Program-made: the position numbers and the translations under genes
Assembly: GCF_009765355.1 (NCBI RefSeq)
Contig: NZ_VTHK01000044.1
Coordinates: forward strand, 17,492-81,491
Origin: Amycolatopsis anabasis
Lineage (GTDB): Bacteria; Actinomycetota; Actinomycetes; Mycobacteriales; Pseudonocardiaceae
Length of the DNA: 64,000 nt
Direction: 5' to 3'
The notes under the pieces: generated by a model
Seen by the model: only the letters and a program-made list of their open reading frames with translations
Told to the model about the DNA's origin: nothing
The model's database searches: none
In this document: positions 62,476 to 64,000 of the stretch, piece by piece
Position numbering within the stretch: position 1 is the first letter of the stretch
Layout: each line of letters begins with the position of its first letter

Positions 62476-63180
62476 TCATCGTCCTCCGTTCCCGAGTCGA
62501 AGCTCGCGGGCCACGATCTGCCGGCCCACCTCATTCAGCGATTCCTGGTGGGCGAACGCGTGCGCGCGAATGCGCAGCAATGAGTCCTCCATGCTCAGCC
62601 CCAGCTGCCGGGCGATGATCCCCGAAGCCTGATGAACCACGACATGGATATCCGACAGCCACCCGATGTCCATCGGACTCGTCTCGTCCAGATCGTCCAG
62701 CACCGCCTGCGTGGCGATCTCGGCCAGCACCAACGCGTCACCCAGCTCGCGCCGGCTCAACGGGCCGGCGGTGGTGCGATGCAGGTCCAGCACCCCGAGC
62801 CGCACCGCCCCGACCTGCAACGGGAACGAAAACACCGCTGCCACCCCCGCGGCCAGCGCGCTCGGAGTGAACCCGGGCCACCGACCCCCGCCGACCGCCA
62901 GATCGGGCACCAGCACCGGGCCACCCGATTCGAACGCCTCCCGCCCCGGCCCCTCACCCACGGTCATCCCGAGCTCGTCGAGCAGCCCGCAGAGCCGCCC
63001 GGAAGAACACACCAGCCCCTGATGGTCGGCCTCCCCCACGCCGACCCGCACCGTCACGGCGGCACCCGACACCGACACCTCGGCCAGAGACAACTCGCAC
63101 ACCCCGCGCAGCAGCGAAACCGGATCACCGCCCTCGGCATCCAGCAGCTCGAGCAGCCATTCGCGCCGACCGCAGGCCAT
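62476..63180 (-). CDS. GAF-ANTAR RNA-binding antiterminator, first of a pair
   Basis: About 234 residues from ATG 63180 (MACGRREWLL), preceded by GAAGAGG; an upstream in-frame start at 63243 is possible. A GAF-like domain (LAAGVAAVFSFPLQVGAVRLGVLDLHR) leads to an ANTAR domain (VHQASGIIARQLGLSMEDSL, IRAHAFAHQESLNEVGRQIV). It partners the adjacent gene in one operon. Targets are unknown. Confidence 0.8.
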   Translation of the reverse strand: MACGRREWLLELLDAEGGDPVSLLRGVCELSLAEVSVSGAAVTVRVGVGEADHQGLVCSSGRLCGLLDELGMTVGEGPGREAFESGGPVLVPDLAVGGGRWPGFTPSALAAGVAAVFSFPLQVGAVRLGVLDLHRTTAGPLSRRELGDALVLAEIATQAVLDDLDETSPMDIGWLSDIHVVVHQASGIIARQLGLSMEDSLLRIRAHAFAHQESLNEVGRQIVARELRLGNGGR

Positions 63181-63481
63181 GGCGCGCCTCTTCTCCGGGC
63201 CACGCCGGTGGCCCCAGCACTCGACGGCGGCACTCGGCCGCACACCAAGAAGAGTCTAATGGGTGGGGCACCGGTGCGGCATTCGTGAGCAACGCCCACG
63301 GCGACCGGGACGGCCTCCCCGTCGGCGCGTAGGATGCGGACAAGTGCCCGGGCCCCCGGCATGACAACGAACCGATCAACGGGAATCACGCCGAGGCCAC
63401 CTCACTCCCCGCGACCGTCCAACTTGGACCACGAACCCGCGGTCGAAGCCGTTCTCCAGCACTCGAATCAAGGGAAATGAA
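63181..63481. other. Intergenic region with no recognised gene
   Basis: Separates the leftward GAF-ANTAR operon from a rightward small gene. Overlapping short frames have no family resemblance. It probably holds both promoters; none was clear. Confidence 0.5.
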
Positions 63482-63640
63482 ATGACCGCGAATATCGCTT
63501 ACATCTCCCGCTACGAACAACGCGTCAAGCTCGTGCAGGACGTCTTGAAAGCCCGGACGAAACTTTCGGATTCCGAATGCCACACGCTCGCGGTCCAAGT
63601 GCTGCACACCCTGGACAGGATCCCGGAAAAGCTGCGCTGA
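63482..63640 (+). CDS. 52-residue protein, possibly DUF6307-like
   Basis: ATG at 63482 follows AGGGAA. The sequence begins MTANIAYISRYEQRVKLVQD and ends LDRIPEKLR. It has fewer G/C third positions than its neighbours, is charged and helical, and lacks signal or membrane segments. From memory it resembles small Pseudonocardiaceae proteins of the DUF6307 type (xYxSRYxQRVxLVQDVL). No function is known. The frame is supported by a good start and the likely family match only. Confidence 0.55.
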   Translation: MTANIAYISRYEQRVKLVQDVLKARTKLSDSECHTLAVQVLHTLDRIPEKLR

Positions 63641-63642
63641 CC

Positions 63643-64000
63643 CGCATCGGCGATCACCGAGGAACGTTCGAAGGCGGCGTGCCTGACGCAGCCGGACGAC
63701 CCGTGTTGCCGGTACAGGTCACGCGCTGTGCGACCGTGCGGGCCGGAAGTGGCGTAGTGTGGGTGGCGTAGAGAGCATCTCGTACGCGGGCGGTCAAGCC
63801 CGTGTCGTCCTCGGCAGCCAGATCGGCCGGTGTTCCTCGGCCGGGGACAGGAGAACCGACATGCTGTCGGGCCCGCACGGCCGCCAGGACGATCCGCGAA
63901 ACCGCTCCGTCGGCCAGGTACCTGTCCGTTCGTGATCGGCGCGTCAAGCGCTCGGCGACGAAGCCGGAGAAGTCCGCTGAGCCGTTCGGGTCAGCGCCGA
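63643..64000. other. Right end of window, no gene supported
   Basis: Open frames here (for example minus 63947-63654) have no family resemblance, membrane segments or convincing start. The stretch may be intergenic or the edge of an unseen gene. Confidence 0.4.

Noticed and set aside
63654..63947. A 97-codon minus-strand frame at the right edge
   Set aside because: No family resemblance, no ribosome site and no structural features.

Overview
The window is high-GC actinomycete DNA, with GTG starts, GTGA/ATGA gene overlaps and long spurious open frames opposite the real genes. The combination of modular polyketide synthases (PKS), Dpg-type genes and GAF/ANTAR proteins suggests a Pseudonocardiaceae-like genome (Amycolatopsis or a relative). 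That placement is inferred from gene content only.

Positions 1 to about 58,900 hold most of one biosynthetic gene cluster for an aromatic-primed, modular polyketide. Five type I PKS genes are read leftwards from 41326: PKS A (CoA-ligase loading module plus modules 1-3), PKS B (module 4), PKS C (module 5), PKS D (module 6) and PKS E (module 7 and the start of module 8). PKS E runs off the left edge, so later modules and the release enzyme are outside the window. Read directly, module composition is: loading CoL-KR(dead)-ACP; M1 methylmalonyl, DH, KR; M2 atypical AT, dead DH, KR; M3 malonyl, KR; M4 methylmalonyl, DH, KR; M5 methylmalonyl, DH, KR; M6 atypical AT, DH, ER, KR; M7 malonyl, no reduction; M8 malonyl, dead DH, rest unseen.

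Divergent from the PKS genes is a starter operon: dpgA (type III PKS), dpgB, dpgC, an aldehyde dehydrogenase and dpgD. It probably makes 3,5-dihydroxyphenylacetyl-CoA, oxidises it to the glyoxylate and leads to 3,5-dihydroxybenzoate, which the CoA ligase of PKS A would load. No decarboxylase for the glyoxylate step is seen. A decayed IS701-like transposase gene follows. Next comes a complete methoxymalonyl-ACP set (fkbK-J-I-H reading right, fkbG reading left), which would supply the extender for the two atypical ATs (M2 and M6).

Two large regulators meet tail to tail: a LuxR/LAL activator with a TTA codon at position 10, and an AfsR-type SARP with NB-ARC and TPR regions behind a perfect TATAAT -10 box. 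A TTA codon also lies in PKS E. A shared 18-bp repeat element precedes fkbK and fkbG, with weaker matches in the PKS/dpgA divergent region.

From about 59,000 rightwards the genes look unrelated to the pathway: a VOC (glyoxalase-fold) protein, a 5'-truncated MFS transporter, a fatty-acid desaturase, two adjacent GAF-ANTAR proteins and a 52-residue protein. The right border of the cluster is therefore probably just after the SARP gene. No tRNA, rRNA or CRISPR array was recognised.
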